Assembly (NCBI RefSeq): GCF_010723305.1
Contig: NZ_BLKW01000002.1
Coordinates: 1,302,001 to 1,366,000 of the forward strand
Source: Mycobacterium botniense
Lineage (GTDB): Bacteria > Actinomycetota > Actinomycetes > Mycobacteriales > Mycobacteriaceae
DNA length: 64,000 bases
Direction of reading: 5' to 3'
The notes under the pieces were generated by a model. It searched no databases, had not been told where the DNA came from, and saw only the letters and a program-made list of their open reading frames with translations. Both the position numbers and the translations under genes were made by a program. How positions within the stretch are numbered: the stretch's first letter is position 1; each line of letters begins with the position of its first letter. Positions 35,792-46,710 of the stretch are shown piece by piece.

Positions 35792-37353
35792 CCGGTCAGA
35801 CCTGCGACGACCCGGTCGCGCAGGTGGACGCGCTGGTCGCCGCCATCGGCCCTCGTCTGAGTTTTCCCGCCATCCGCCGCCGCGACGTCGTGCTCGTGAC
35901 CGGCCCGTGGCTGGCCGGGGTCAGCAGCGTGGTGGCCGCCTTACGGGACCGGCTGCCCCAGTATGCGTTCGTGGAGTCGAACGACCTCGCCGCCGGGGAC
36001 GCGCCAACGGCAGTGGTGTTCGTGGTCTCCGCTGCCGCCCCGCTCACCGCATCCGATTGCGCGCTGCTCGATGTTGCCGCCGCCGACACCGACGTCGTGA
36101 TCGGTGTGGTGTCAAAGATCGATGTGCACCGCAAATGGCGCGACGTGTTGGCGGGCGACCGCGAGCTCTTGGCCGCGCATGCGCCGCGCTACCACCGGGT
36201 GCGTTGGGTTGGAGTGGCCGCCGCACCCGAGCTGGGTGAACCACACCTGGATGATCTGGTTGCTGCGCTCGAAGAACAACTCGGCGATCCGGATGTCGCG
36301 CGGCGAAATAGATTGCGGGCATGGGAATCTCGGCTGAATACCGTCGCACGGCGTTACCACCGCGACGCCGAGGGTGCGGGTCGGCGGGCGCGAGTGCAGG
36401 CACTGCGGGAACAACGCAGCACCATCGTGCGGCAGCGGCGAATGGCGAAAACTGAGCGCACCATCGCGCTGCGCAGCCAGATCCAGCAGGCGCGAGTGCA
36501 GCTTTCCTATTTCGCGCGCAGTCGCTGCTCCTCGGTGCGCGGTGAACTGCAAGAGGACATCACCGGCCTGACACGGCGGAAACTACCGGAGTTTGAGGCC
36601 TATGCGCGTGAGCGGATCGAGCAGGTGCTGACAGAAGTCGACGAGGGTGCCACAGCGCACTTGACAGATGTCGCGCAGGCGCTCGCGGTGACGGCGGATC
36701 CGCCGAGCGCCGAGCGTCCGCGGCTGGAGATACCGCGTCCGCCGTTGAGATCCCGCCGGCTGGAAACCCGATTGATGATGCTGCTGGGCGCCGGTTTCGG
36801 GCTGGGTGTCGCGCTGACACTCAGCCGGTTGGTGACCCACCTGGCGCCGGGGCTGACGCTCGCCGGTACCGCGGCATGTGTCGTGATCGGACTGGCGGTG
36901 ACGGTGTGGGTTGTTGGCACCCGCGGCCTGCTGCATGACCGTGCAGTGCTGGACCGCTGGGTGGGCGACGCGATCGCATCGCTGCGGTCGGCGGTGGAGC
37001 AACTCGTCGCCACCCGGGTACTGGCGGCCGAGTCGGTGCTCAGTACAGCACTGGGGGAACAAGACGAACTCGATAACGCCAAAGTCACCCGGCAGGTCAG
37101 CATGATCGACACCGAGCTGCGGGAACATGCCATCGCAGGCGCACGGGCGGCGGCGTTGCGGGACCGTGAAATGCCAACACTTCAGGCCGCGCTCGAGGCG
37201 GTTCGGGCGGAGCTGGGCGACGTGGGCGCACCTAAAACTGACGAAGCCGTCAGTAAATCAGGAGACGCTGTGCCGCGGTGTGAAACGGACTTGCTACTGG
37301 GTACCCAACACAACGAAAACGATCGCGTTCCCATCGACGAGGGCAGATGGTAA
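35788..37353 (+). CDS. Dynamin-like membrane protein, second of a pair (Rv0210-like)
   Basis: The 521-residue protein starts at a GTG overlapping the upstream stop (GTGA). The N-terminal 160 residues look like a GTPase fold: VLVTGPWLAGVSSVVAALRD stands at the P-loop but lacks the lysine, and VIGVVSKIDVHRKW stands at G4. A basic helical region (about 170-300) with coiled-coil character follows, then a double membrane helix at about 330-378 and a second helical segment. This is the plan of bacterial dynamin-like membrane remodelling proteins. The missing lysine suggests a partner role, not catalysis. Two cysteines and a polar tail end the protein. Confidence 0.72.
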   Translation: MTGQTCDDPVAQVDALVAAIGPRLSFPAIRRRDVVLVTGPWLAGVSSVVAALRDRLPQYAFVESNDLAAGDAPTAVVFVVSAAAPLTASDCALLDVAAADTDVVIGVVSKIDVHRKWRDVLAGDRELLAAHAPRYHRVRWVGVAAAPELGEPHLDDLVAALEEQLGDPDVARRNRLRAWESRLNTVARRYHRDAEGAGRRARVQALREQRSTIVRQRRMAKTERTIALRSQIQQARVQLSYFARSRCSSVRGELQEDITGLTRRKLPEFEAYARERIEQVLTEVDEGATAHLTDVAQALAVTADPPSAERPRLEIPRPPLRSRRLETRLMMLLGAGFGLGVALTLSRLVTHLAPGLTLAGTAACVVIGLAVTVWVVGTRGLLHDRAVLDRWVGDAIASLRSAVEQLVATRVLAAESVLSTALGEQDELDNAKVTRQVSMIDTELREHAIAGARAAALRDREMPTLQAALEAVRAELGDVGAPKTDEAVSKSGDAVPRCETDLLLGTQHNENDRVPIDEGRW

Positions 37354-37463
37354 CGGTTCTGAATTGTTCCTGTAAGGGAGCTGATACCCGCCCGGGCCGG
37401 TTGGGAGAAATGGCCCGCGATAGCCTGTGTTAAGGCCATCGTAAGAATCGCGTGGGCGATTGC

Positions 37464-37479
37464 ATGCACAACGGTGCAT
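37464..37479. promoter_or_regulatory. Inverted repeat upstream of pckG
   Basis: ATGCAC-AACG-GTGCAT is a perfect six-base inverted repeat 36 bp before the pckG ATG. It could be a regulator site or a small hairpin in the leader. No known regulator is assigned. Confidence 0.35.
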
Positions 37480-37515
37480 AGCGGGCGCCGCGTTGAGAGC
37501 GAGCAGGAGAGTTCG

Positions 37516-39339
37516 ATGACGTCAGCGACCATTCCCGGTCTGGATACCGCGCCGACTAATCACCAGGGGCTGCTGTCCTGGGTTGAGGAGGTGGCCGAGC
37601 TCACCCAGCCAGACCGGGTGGCTTTTGCTGACGGCTCCGATGAGGAATGGCGACGGCTCACGGACCACCTCGTCGAGGTCGGGACGTTCAAACGGCTCAA
37701 TCCCAAAAAACACCCCAACTCTTTCCTCGCGTTATCCGATCCGTCCGATGTGGCGCGGGTGGAGTCGCGGACTTTCATTTGTTCTGAGCGGGAGGCCGAC
37801 GCGGGGCCGACCAACAACTGGGTGGAACCCGCGGAAATGCGCTCCACTATGACCGATCTGTACCGCGGTTGCATGCGCGGTCGAACCATGTGGGTGGTGC
37901 CGTTTTGCATGGGACCGCTCGGTGCCGACGATCCCAAGCTGGGTGTGGAGATCACCGATTCCGAATACGTCGTCGTCTCAATGAAAGTCATGACGCGGAT
38001 GGGCACCTCTGCCCTTGAGAAGCTTGGTGACAACGGTTTTTTCGTCAAGTGTTTACATTCGGTGGGAGCCCCGCTGGAGCCGGGTCAAAAAGACGTGCCG
38101 TGGCCGTGCAATGACACCAAGTACATCACCCATTTCCCGGAGACCCGCGAGATATGGAGCTACGGTTCGGGCTACGGGGGCAACGCGCTGCTCGGCAAAA
38201 AGTGCTATTCGTTGCGCATTGCATCGGTGATGGCCCGCGATGAGGGCTGGCTAGCCGAGCACATGCTGATCCTCAAGCTGATTTCGCCGGAGAATAAGGC
38301 CTACTACATCGCAGCGGCGTTCCCGTCGGCCTGTGGAAAGACCAACCTGGCGATGATCCAACCGACGATTCCGGGCTGGCGTGCCGAGACGTTGGGTGAC
38401 GACATCGCCTGGATGCGGTTTGGTAAGGACGGCCGGCTGTACGCGGTCAACCCAGAAGCCGGGTTTTTCGGGGTGGCACCCGGCACCAACTGGAAATCAA
38501 ATCCCAACGCGATGCGCACCATCGCAGCCGGTAACACCGTGTTCACCAACGTCGCAATGACTGATGACGGCGAAGTGTGGTGGGAAGGCCTGGAAGGCGA
38601 TCCGCAGCACCTCATCGACTGGAGAGGCAACGACTGGTATTTCCGCGAGACGGAAACCACTGCTGCACATCCGAATTCGCGATATTGCACACCGATGTCG
38701 CAGTGCCCGATATTGGCTCCGGAGTGGGATGATCCGCAGGGCGTGCCGATTTCGGCGATTTTGTTCGGCGGCCGGCGCAAGACCACGGTGCCGCTGGTGA
38801 CCCAGGCGCGCGACTGGCAGCACGGCGTGTTCATCGGCGCCACCTTGGGCAGTGAGCAGATCGCGGCGGCCGAGGGCAAGGTCGGTACCGTGCGGCGCGA
38901 CCCGATGGCCATGCTGCCGTTCATGGGCTACCACGTCGGTGACTACCTCCAGCACTGGATCGACATAGGCAAGAACTCCGACGAGTCCAAGCTGCCGAAA
39001 GTGTTCTTCGTCAACTGGTTCCGCCGTGGAGAAGACGGCCGGTTTTTGTGGCCGGGTTTCGGCGAGAACAGTCGGGTGCTGAAGTGGATCGTTGACCGTA
39101 TCGAGCAGAAAGCAGGTGGCCGGTCCACCCCGATCGGCATCGTGCCCGGGGTGGAGGATCTGGACCTCGACGGCTTGGACGTGGAGCCCGCCGATGTCGC
39201 CGAGGCTCTTGCGGTCGACCCCGCAGAGTGGCGTACTGAGCTGCCGCTGATCGAGGAGTGGTTTGAGTTCATCGGTGAGAAGTTGCCCAGCGGCATCAGG
39301 GACGAATTCGACGCGCTGAAACAGCGGCTGGCCGAGTAG
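37516..39339 (+). CDS. pckG: Phosphoenolpyruvate carboxykinase (GTP)
   Basis: The 607-residue enzyme converts oxaloacetate and GTP to phosphoenolpyruvate, CO2 and GDP, the first step of gluconeogenesis from fatty acids and cholesterol. The kinase P-loop with its reactive cysteine is [14 protein letters not shown]. The GTP-binding and lid motifs [20 protein letters not shown] and the substrate-binding [15 protein letters not shown] are intact. AGGAG is six bases before the ATG at 37516. Known as pckA (Rv0211) in M. tuberculosis, where it is needed for growth on host lipids, which suits the lipid catabolic genes downstream. Confidence 0.96.
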   Translation: MTSATIPGLDTAPTNHQGLLSWVEEVAELTQPDRVAFADGSDEEWRRLTDHLVEVGTFKRLNPKKHPNSFLALSDPSDVARVESRTFICSEREADAGPTNNWVEPAEMRSTMTDLYRGCMRGRTMWVVPFCMGPLGADDPKLGVEITDSEYVVVSMKVMTRMGTSALEKLGDNGFFVKCLHSVGAPLEPGQKDVPWPCNDTKYITHFPETREIWSYGSGYGGNALLGKKCYSLRIASVMARDEGWLAEHMLILKLISPENKAYYIAAAFPSACGKTNLAMIQPTIPGWRAETLGDDIAWMRFGKDGRLYAVNPEAGFFGVAPGTNWKSNPNAMRTIAAGNTVFTNVAMTDDGEVWWEGLEGDPQHLIDWRGNDWYFRETETTAAHPNSRYCTPMSQCPILAPEWDDPQGVPISAILFGGRRKTTVPLVTQARDWQHGVFIGATLGSEQIAAAEGKVGTVRRDPMAMLPFMGYHVGDYLQHWIDIGKNSDESKLPKVFFVNWFRRGEDGRFLWPGFGENSRVLKWIVDRIEQKAGGRSTPIGIVPGVEDLDLDGLDVEPADVAEALAVDPAEWRTELPLIEEWFEFIGEKLPSGIRDEFDALKQRLAE

Positions 39340-39380
39340 CGCACGATCCTCAGCCGCCTCTGGGTGATGGCGCAAAAGGC

Positions 39381-39414
39381 GGGGGCGTTGGCGAAAACCG
39401 GTGTTGTCGCCCCC
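39381..39414. terminator. Hairpin after pckG
   Basis: GGGGGCG at 39381-39387 pairs exactly with CGCCCCC at 39408-39414 across a 20-base loop. It lies 42 bp after the pckG stop and before the CsoR operator. It would separate pckG from the copper operon. Confidence 0.5.
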
Positions 39415-39480
39415 GGTCGGTGAAGGCTGGCGCAGCCGGGTCATCAGGGTCGGATGTCACGCACTTCGCCGGCTGGTGCT

Positions 39481-39505
39481 CCCACCCCAGGTGGGGTGGA
39501 GTATC
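39481..39505. promoter_or_regulatory. CsoR operator of the copper operon
   Basis: CCCACCCC-AG-GTGGGGTGGA followed by GTATC closely matches the CsoR site I recall at the M. tuberculosis cso promoter (CCCACCCCC-AG-TGGGGTGGG, then ATAC). It is a GC-rich pseudo-palindrome centred 45 bp before csoR. Cu(I) binding to CsoR would free the site and induce the four-gene operon. Confidence 0.75.
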
Positions 39506-39535
39506 CTGGTGGTGATGCGAGGCGGTGAGTAAGTG

Positions 39536-39862
39536 ATGAGCACGGAATTGACGGCGAAGAAGCGTGCTGCGCTGAATCGGCTGAAGACGGTTCGGGGCCA
39601 TCTCGACGGGATCATTCGGATGGTGGAGTCCGATGCGTACTGCGTGGAGGTGATGAAGCAGATCTCGGCGGTTCAGTCCTCGCTGGAGCGGGCGAACCGG
39701 GTGATGTTGCACAATCATTTGGAAACATGCTTTTCCTCTGCGGTGCTGAATGGTGATGGGCAAGCAGCCATTGAGGAGCTGATCGATGCCGTCAAGTTCA
39801 CACCGGCACTGACCGGTCCGCAGGCGCAGTTAAACGGCACCGCAGTCGGCGAATCTCACTGA
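39536..39862 (+). CDS. csoR: Copper-sensing repressor CsoR
   Basis: The 108-residue helical protein matches M. tuberculosis CsoR (Rv0967) nearly throughout. The Cu(I) ligands Cys36 (DAYCVEV), His61 and Cys65 (HNHLETC) are present at identical numbers, with the second-shell Tyr35. It represses its own operon until Cu(I) binds. The ATG at 39536 is used; a GTG at 39533 would add one residue. It has a shorter C-terminus than Rv0967. It leads the operon csoR, DUF1490 gene, ctpV and Rv0970-like gene. Confidence 0.95.
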   Translation: MSTELTAKKRAALNRLKTVRGHLDGIIRMVESDAYCVEVMKQISAVQSSLERANRVMLHNHLETCFSSAVLNGDGQAAIEELIDAVKFTPALTGPQAQLNGTAVGESH

Positions 39863-39971
39863 GAACCACCCGGCGGGGGCGGGGAATCTCCGGCGAAGGC
39901 AAGCAGATTCTTGGTGTCGGCCCTGTGGCGGCGCGCTGACGGAACAACGAGAGACGAAGGATGTATCCGGA

Positions 39972-40254
39972 ATGTCTTGGCAGGGATTCGTGACGAGGGC
40001 GACACCCACGGTGGTGACCGGCGTGGCGGGGGCTGCCGCGTTTGAGGCGCTTCGTCGGGCGATGGCGAAGGCGCCGCTGCGGAAGGCGGCCGTGATCGCG
40101 ACCGCCTGGGGCATGCGCGTTGTGCGAGAAGCCGAGCGCAAGGTGGGGCAAAGCGCTGAACAGGTGCGACTGACGGTGGCCGATGTGATGGCCGAGGCCA
40201 GGGAGCGGGCCGGACAGGACGTTGCACCGCCGACCGTGGCGAACTCTGGCGATC

Positions 40255-40265
<11 letters not shown>
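39972..40265 (+). CDS. DUF1490 protein (Rv0968-like), copper operon
   Basis: The 97-residue protein matches Rv0968, the second gene of the cso operon. A hydrophobic stretch ([20 protein letters not shown]) near the N-terminus may associate with the membrane, and a helical second half ([20 protein letters not shown]) resembles metal-transport-associated DUF1490 proteins. There is no cysteine, so it is not an obvious copper carrier. Its stop overlaps ctpV by 11 bases. It probably assists the ATPase, which is inferred from constant linkage. Confidence 0.88.
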
Positions 40266-42646
<2,381 letters not shown>

Positions 42647-42657
<11 letters not shown>

Positions 42658-43279
42658 CCCGGTGCTGCGTTGGGTGGTGACCGGACTGTTTGTGCTGTCC
42701 GCCGCCGAATGTGGGTACGCGATTCTTGCCAAACGCCGTCCGTGGACCATGGTTGTCAGCCATGGATTGCATTTCGCCATGTCCGTGGCGATGGTGGTGA
42801 TGGTCTGGCCGCGGGGCGCGCAGCTGCCGGCGTCGGGGCCGATGCTGTTATTCCTCTGGGCGACAGCGGTCTTCGCGACAATGGCCCTCGTTGTGGCCCG
42901 AACACCGACGTTGCGGCTGCAGTACGGATACAACAGTCTGATGATGCTGGCGACGGCCTGGATGTATGCCCTCATGGATGATGATCTGCTGACCATCAGA
43001 TCGGGCACCCAGAGCGTCGCGCACTCGGGCGCTGCGCTTCCGGGCACGGGCATGGCGACCATGACCATGTCGGCAAGCGGCGGGTCACCAGCGTGGTTGG
43101 GCGCGATCAACTGGTGCGGCACGGTAACGTTCGCGGCCGCGGCGGTGTTCTGGACCCACAAGCACATCGTCGAGCGGCTCCAGGGAATCGGCCGATCCAG
43201 GTCGCTGGGAAGTTTGGGTCAGGCGGCGATGGCCGCCGGCATGACAATCCTCTTTGTGGCGACGCTGTTTCGGATCTGA
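42647..43279 (+). CDS. DUF5134-type integral membrane protein (Rv0970-like), copper operon
   Basis: The 210-residue protein has about six membrane helices and is rich in Met and His in exposed parts ([28 protein letters not shown]), which could contact Cu(I). It has the same length as Rv0970, the last gene of the cso operon in H37Rv. The ATG overlaps the ctpV end by 11 bases. The role is unknown but is presumably copper-related. Confidence 0.87.
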
Positions 43280-43295
43280 GCACATTGCTCACGCC

Positions 43296-43326
43296 CCGGA
43301 CCCCGCACCGACACGTCCCGGTCCGG
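43296..43326. terminator. Hairpin after the copper operon
   Basis: CCGGACC at 43296-43302 and GGTCCGG at 43320-43326 pair exactly with a 17-base loop, 17 bp after the last stop of the operon. It separates the operon from fadD4. Confidence 0.45.
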
Positions 43327-43355
43327 CAAGACCAGGGGCAAGGCAACGGCCGCAC

Positions 43356-43369
43356 TTGACAGCCGTCAA
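43356..43369. promoter_or_regulatory. Palindrome TTGAC-AGCC-GTCAA upstream of fadD4
   Basis: Five-base arms pair exactly around four bases. The left arm doubles as a consensus-like -35 (TTGACA), but the 20-base spacing to the -10 at 43382 is long. An operator for a TetR- or GntR-type regulator of the fatty-acid genes is possible. Confidence 0.4.
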
Positions 43370-43381
43370 ATTTCGCGGCGG

Positions 43382-43387
43382 TACAGT
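43382..43387 (+). promoter_or_regulatory. -10 box (TACAGT), leaderless start of fadD4
   Basis: TACAGT ends six bases before the ATG at 43394; no ribosome binding site is present. Confidence 0.55.
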
Positions 43388-43393
43388 CGGCGT

Positions 43394-44911
43394 ATGCAAA
43401 TTCGCGAACACCTCGGTGCCGGCAAACCCGCTGTTATCCTGCACCCTTCCGGCACCGTGATCACCTTCGACGAGCTCGAGGCCCGCGCCAACCGGTTGGC
43501 GCACCACTTCCGCGACGCAGGGTTACGCGAAGGCGACGCTGTCGCGATCCTCATGGAGAACAATCAGCATATTCACGCGGTCATGTGGGCAGCGCGGCGC
43601 AGTGGCTTGTACTACGTGCCGATCAACACCCACTTGACCGCGCCCGAAGCGGCCTACATCATCGACAACAGCAGCGCCAAGGCGATCATCGGTTCAGCGG
43701 GGCTGCGCAAGACCTGCGAAAACCTGGCCGAGCGTCTGCCCGGCGGGCTTCCGGGTCTGCTGATGATCGCCGACGATGAGCTTCCCGGCTGGCAGCGCTA
43801 CCCGGAGTGCGTCGCACACCACCCCGACACCCCTATCGACGACGAACGCGAAGGCGATCTGCTGCAATACTCGTCGGGCACCACAGGCCGGCCCAAGGGG
43901 ATCAAACGCGAACTGCCACATGTCTCGCCCGCCGCAGCGCCGGGAATGATGTCGGCACTGGTGGGAACGTGGATGGACACCGAGTCCGTTTATCTGAGCC
44001 CGGCGCCGATCTATCACACGGCACCGTCGGTGTGGTCGATGAGTGTCCAGGCGGCAGGTATAACGACGGTCGTTCTGGAGAAATTCGACCCCGTCGGTGC
44101 GCTGGAGGCTATTCAGCGTTACCGGGTCACACATGCCCAATTCGTGCCGGCGATGTTTGTGCGGATGCTGAAACTTCCTGACTCCGTGCGTGGCTCGTAT
44201 GACGTGTCCAGCCTCAAGCGGGTGGTTCACGCGGCGGCGCCGTGCCCGGTGGAGATCAAAAAGAAAATGATCGACTGGTGGGGGCCAATCATCGACGAAT
44301 ATTACGCGTCGTCGGAGGCTACCGGGTCGACGTGGATCAGCGCGGAGGAATGGCTGGCTCATCCCGGTTCGGTCGGCAAGCCGATGCTGGGCAGCGTGCA
44401 CATCCTGGACGAAGACGGCAACGAATTACCCCCCGGGCAGGCGGGTGAGATCTACTTCGAAGGCGGATATCCGTTCGAATACCTCAACGACCCGGCGAAA
44501 ACCGCTGCGTCACGCGATAAACATGGCTGGGTGACGGTCGGCGACGTCGGCTATCTCGATGAGGACGGCTACCTCTACCTGACCGATCGGCGTCACCACA
44601 TGATCATCTCCGGCGGGGTCAACATCTATCCGCAGGAGACCGAGAACATGCTGGTTACCCATCCTAAAGTGCTGGACGCGGCGGTGTTCGGCATCCCCGA
44701 CGACGAAATGGGCCAACGCGTCAAGGCGGTGGTGCAGACCGTCGACCCCGCTGACGCCACCGAGCAGTTCGCCGACGAGCTGCTGGCGTGGCTGCGAGAT
44801 CGCCTGGCGCACTACAAATGTCCCCGGTCGATCTCGTTCGAGGTTGAGTTGCCGCGCACCGACACCGGCAAGCTGTACAAGGGCGAGCTGATCAACAAGT
44901 ATTCGGTGTGA
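43394..44911 (+). CDS. fadD4: Acyl-CoA synthetase FadD4-like
   Basis: The 505-residue enzyme belongs to the AMP-forming ligases. The phosphate loop is LLQYSSGTTGRPKGIKRE (about residues 155-172), the A5 motif is YYASSEATGSTW, the A7/A8 region GWVTVGDVGYLDEDGYLYLT runs into DRRHHMIISGGVNIYPQE, and the A10 lysine is in TDTGKLYKGE. It activates a carboxylic acid to its CoA thioester through the acyl-AMP. Sequence and place next to fadE3 agree with Rv0214, although Rv0212c and Rv0213c are absent here. It is coupled to the following crotonase by a GTGA overlap. Confidence 0.88.
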   Translation: MQIREHLGAGKPAVILHPSGTVITFDELEARANRLAHHFRDAGLREGDAVAILMENNQHIHAVMWAARRSGLYYVPINTHLTAPEAAYIIDNSSAKAIIGSAGLRKTCENLAERLPGGLPGLLMIADDELPGWQRYPECVAHHPDTPIDDEREGDLLQYSSGTTGRPKGIKRELPHVSPAAAPGMMSALVGTWMDTESVYLSPAPIYHTAPSVWSMSVQAAGITTVVLEKFDPVGALEAIQRYRVTHAQFVPAMFVRMLKLPDSVRGSYDVSSLKRVVHAAAPCPVEIKKKMIDWWGPIIDEYYASSEATGSTWISAEEWLAHPGSVGKPMLGSVHILDEDGNELPPGQAGEIYFEGGYPFEYLNDPAKTAASRDKHGWVTVGDVGYLDEDGYLYLTDRRHHMIISGGVNIYPQETENMLVTHPKVLDAAVFGIPDDEMGQRVKAVVQTVDPADATEQFADELLAWLRDRLAHYKCPRSISFEVELPRTDTGKLYKGELINKYSV

Positions 44912-45852
44912 CATTACGCATCGTCGAGGTGTCGGAGCCTGAGCCCCAGACCCGTCCGGCGTGCCCGTCGGTTCCGGTCTGTGCCGTCGGGTCACTTGAT
45001 GATGCGCGCGAATTTTGGTTGCAGTATGCGACTTTCACCCTCACCGAAGACGACGCTGACGACCGTCGTGTGGTCACCGTCGACTCGCTCAGCTCCGCGG
45101 TCGCTGAATTGCGGGCGCGGGTGCAGCGCTGGCCACTGGCCGCCTCGGTATGTGACGATGTGCTGCGGTCGGTGGATCCCACCGGTCCCACGCTGGCCGG
45201 TGTAATGACCGAGTCGCTGGCGTATTCCACTTTGCAAGGCGGGCCGGAGTTCGCCCGCTGGCTTGCCGAACGCGGGCCGGCGACGATGCCCCACATTCCT
45301 GATCCGGTGCTGGTCGAGCGCGACGGCAATACCCTGCGCCTGACCTTCGACCGCCCGCAACGCCACAACGCGTTCTCCACCGACGCGCGGGCGGCATTAC
45401 TGGAAGGGTTGGCCGTCGCGCAGCTGGATCCCTCCATCGACGAGCTCGTGCTGGCCGGCAACGGTCCGTCATTCTGCAGCGGCGGTGACCTCGCCGAATT
45501 CGGGTCATTCGCCGACCCGGCCAGCGCTCATCTCGCTCGCACCCGGCATAGCCCGGCGCTGGTCTTAGACGAGCTGGCCATGCGCCTTGGCCCGCGGTGC
45601 CGCGCCGAAGTGCACGGTCAAGTGCTGGGCAGTGGACTGGAGATGGCGGCGTTCTGCGGGCGGGTCGTCTGCCGGCGCGACGCCGTGCTGGGGCTGCCCG
45701 AACTCAGCCTGGGGCTGATACCCGGTGCCGGGGGGACCGTCAGCGTGACACGGCGGATCGGTCGTTGGCGCACGGCCTATCTGGTGCTTTCGGGGCGGAC
45801 CATCGATGCCGCGACCGCTCTGGCCTGGGGACTGGTGGACGAGATCTCCTGA
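44908..45852 (+). CDS. Enoyl-CoA hydratase/isomerase family protein with N-terminal extension
   Basis: The 314-residue protein has a crotonase core from about residue 132 (LVERDGNTLRLTFDRPQRHN). The oxyanion-hole loop is SFCSGGDLAEFG. Both catalytic glutamates seem present, in GSGLEMAAF and LPELSLGLIPGAGG, so it may hydrate enoyl-CoA. The first 130 residues are not a usual crotonase part. They contain VCAVGSLDDAREFW and a helical region ending STLQGGPEFARWLAERG, and could be a second degenerate crotonase half. The C-terminal end is short and stops at GLVDEIS. It overlaps fadD4 by GTGA and abuts the next convergent stop with no gap. Confidence 0.8.
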   Translation: MTLRIVEVSEPEPQTRPACPSVPVCAVGSLDDAREFWLQYATFTLTEDDADDRRVVTVDSLSSAVAELRARVQRWPLAASVCDDVLRSVDPTGPTLAGVMTESLAYSTLQGGPEFARWLAERGPATMPHIPDPVLVERDGNTLRLTFDRPQRHNAFSTDARAALLEGLAVAQLDPSIDELVLAGNGPSFCSGGDLAEFGSFADPASAHLARTRHSPALVLDELAMRLGPRCRAEVHGQVLGSGLEMAAFCGRVVCRRDAVLGLPELSLGLIPGAGGTVSVTRRIGRWRTAYLVLSGRTIDAATALAWGLVDEIS

Positions 45853-46653
45853 CTAAGACCCGGAGCGCAGCACTGCTTGCTCGCGCAAAAACCGCAGCAC
45901 GGCGTCGAGCATCTCGGTGCCGTCGAGTAGTTGTGGGCTATTGTGGTCAGCACCCGCTACCATGACGAACCGCTTTGGTTCACAAGCTTTCTCGTAGAGT
46001 CGACGGCTGAGCTCGGCGGGCACCAGATTATCGCGCTCACCGGCGATCACCAACACAGGGGCAGCCACCCGCTGGATCCGGTCGATCGACGGATACCGGT
46101 CGGCCAGCAGCGCTGAGACCGGCAACCACGGGTAATGCAGCCGGCCGACGTCGGCCAGCGACGTGAACGGCGAGCGCAGCACCAGCGCCGCCGGCGGCGA
46201 TTCGAGCGCCAACCGGACCGCGACGGCGGCGCCGAGTGACTCACCGAAGTAGACGATGCGGAGCGGGTCGACATGCGGGTGAGCGTCCAAGAATGCCCGC
46301 GCTGCCCGCGCGTCAGCGGCCAGCCCTTTCTCACAGGGACGGCCGGGGTTACCGGCGTAGCCGCGGTAGTCGAACAGCAGCACCGAAAGACCCGCGCGGG
46401 CCAGCGCAGCGGCCAGAGGGGCGCGCATCATGCGATCACCGGCATTGCCGTTGCAGACCAAGACCGCCGGCCCACAGTCTGCGGCAGGAATGAACCAGCC
46501 GCCCAGCCGCATCCCGTCCTCGGTATCCAATGTCACGTCCTCGCCGCGGCCCAGCACCGCGCCGACAGCGGGCACCGGACTACGCGACGGAAAGTAGATC
46601 AGCCGTCGTTGCACAGACCTCAGCACCGGGACGGCGTCGGCAACATGGCGCAT
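45853..46653 (-). CDS. BEM46-type alpha/beta hydrolase
   Basis: The 266-residue protein is a serine hydrolase of the BEM46/ABHD13 type. The GNAGDR oxyanion motif lies near residue 70, the nucleophile elbow is FGESLGAA near 137, the acid residue is in VIAGERDNLVPAE, and the His is in VAGADHNSPQLL. Its N-terminus (RSVQRRLIYFPSR) is typical, but a membrane anchor is not obvious. The ATG at 46653 lies six bases after CATAGT, a variant leaderless promoter. A GTG at 46659 lies within that spacing and is less likely. Substrate is unknown. The stop directly touches the crotonase stop (TGACTA). Confidence 0.8.
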   Translation of the reverse strand: MRHVADAVPVLRSVQRRLIYFPSRSPVPAVGAVLGRGEDVTLDTEDGMRLGGWFIPAADCGPAVLVCNGNAGDRMMRAPLAAALARAGLSVLLFDYRGYAGNPGRPCEKGLAADARAARAFLDAHPHVDPLRIVYFGESLGAAVAVRLALESPPAALVLRSPFTSLADVGRLHYPWLPVSALLADRYPSIDRIQRVAAPVLVIAGERDNLVPAELSRRLYEKACEPKRFVMVAGADHNSPQLLDGTEMLDAVLRFLREQAVLRSGS

Positions 46654-46659
46654 TCGCAC

Positions 46660-46665
46660 ACTATG
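46660..46665 (-). promoter_or_regulatory. Variant -10 box (CATAGT) for the BEM46-type gene
   Basis: CATAGT on the minus strand ends six bases before the ATG at 46653, the same spacing as CATACT before ilvD and lipW. Confidence 0.35.
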
Positions 46666-46710
46666 GCAGAGCCGCCGGTGCGCCCAATACGGCGCTGGCC
46701 TTCTCTGCTG

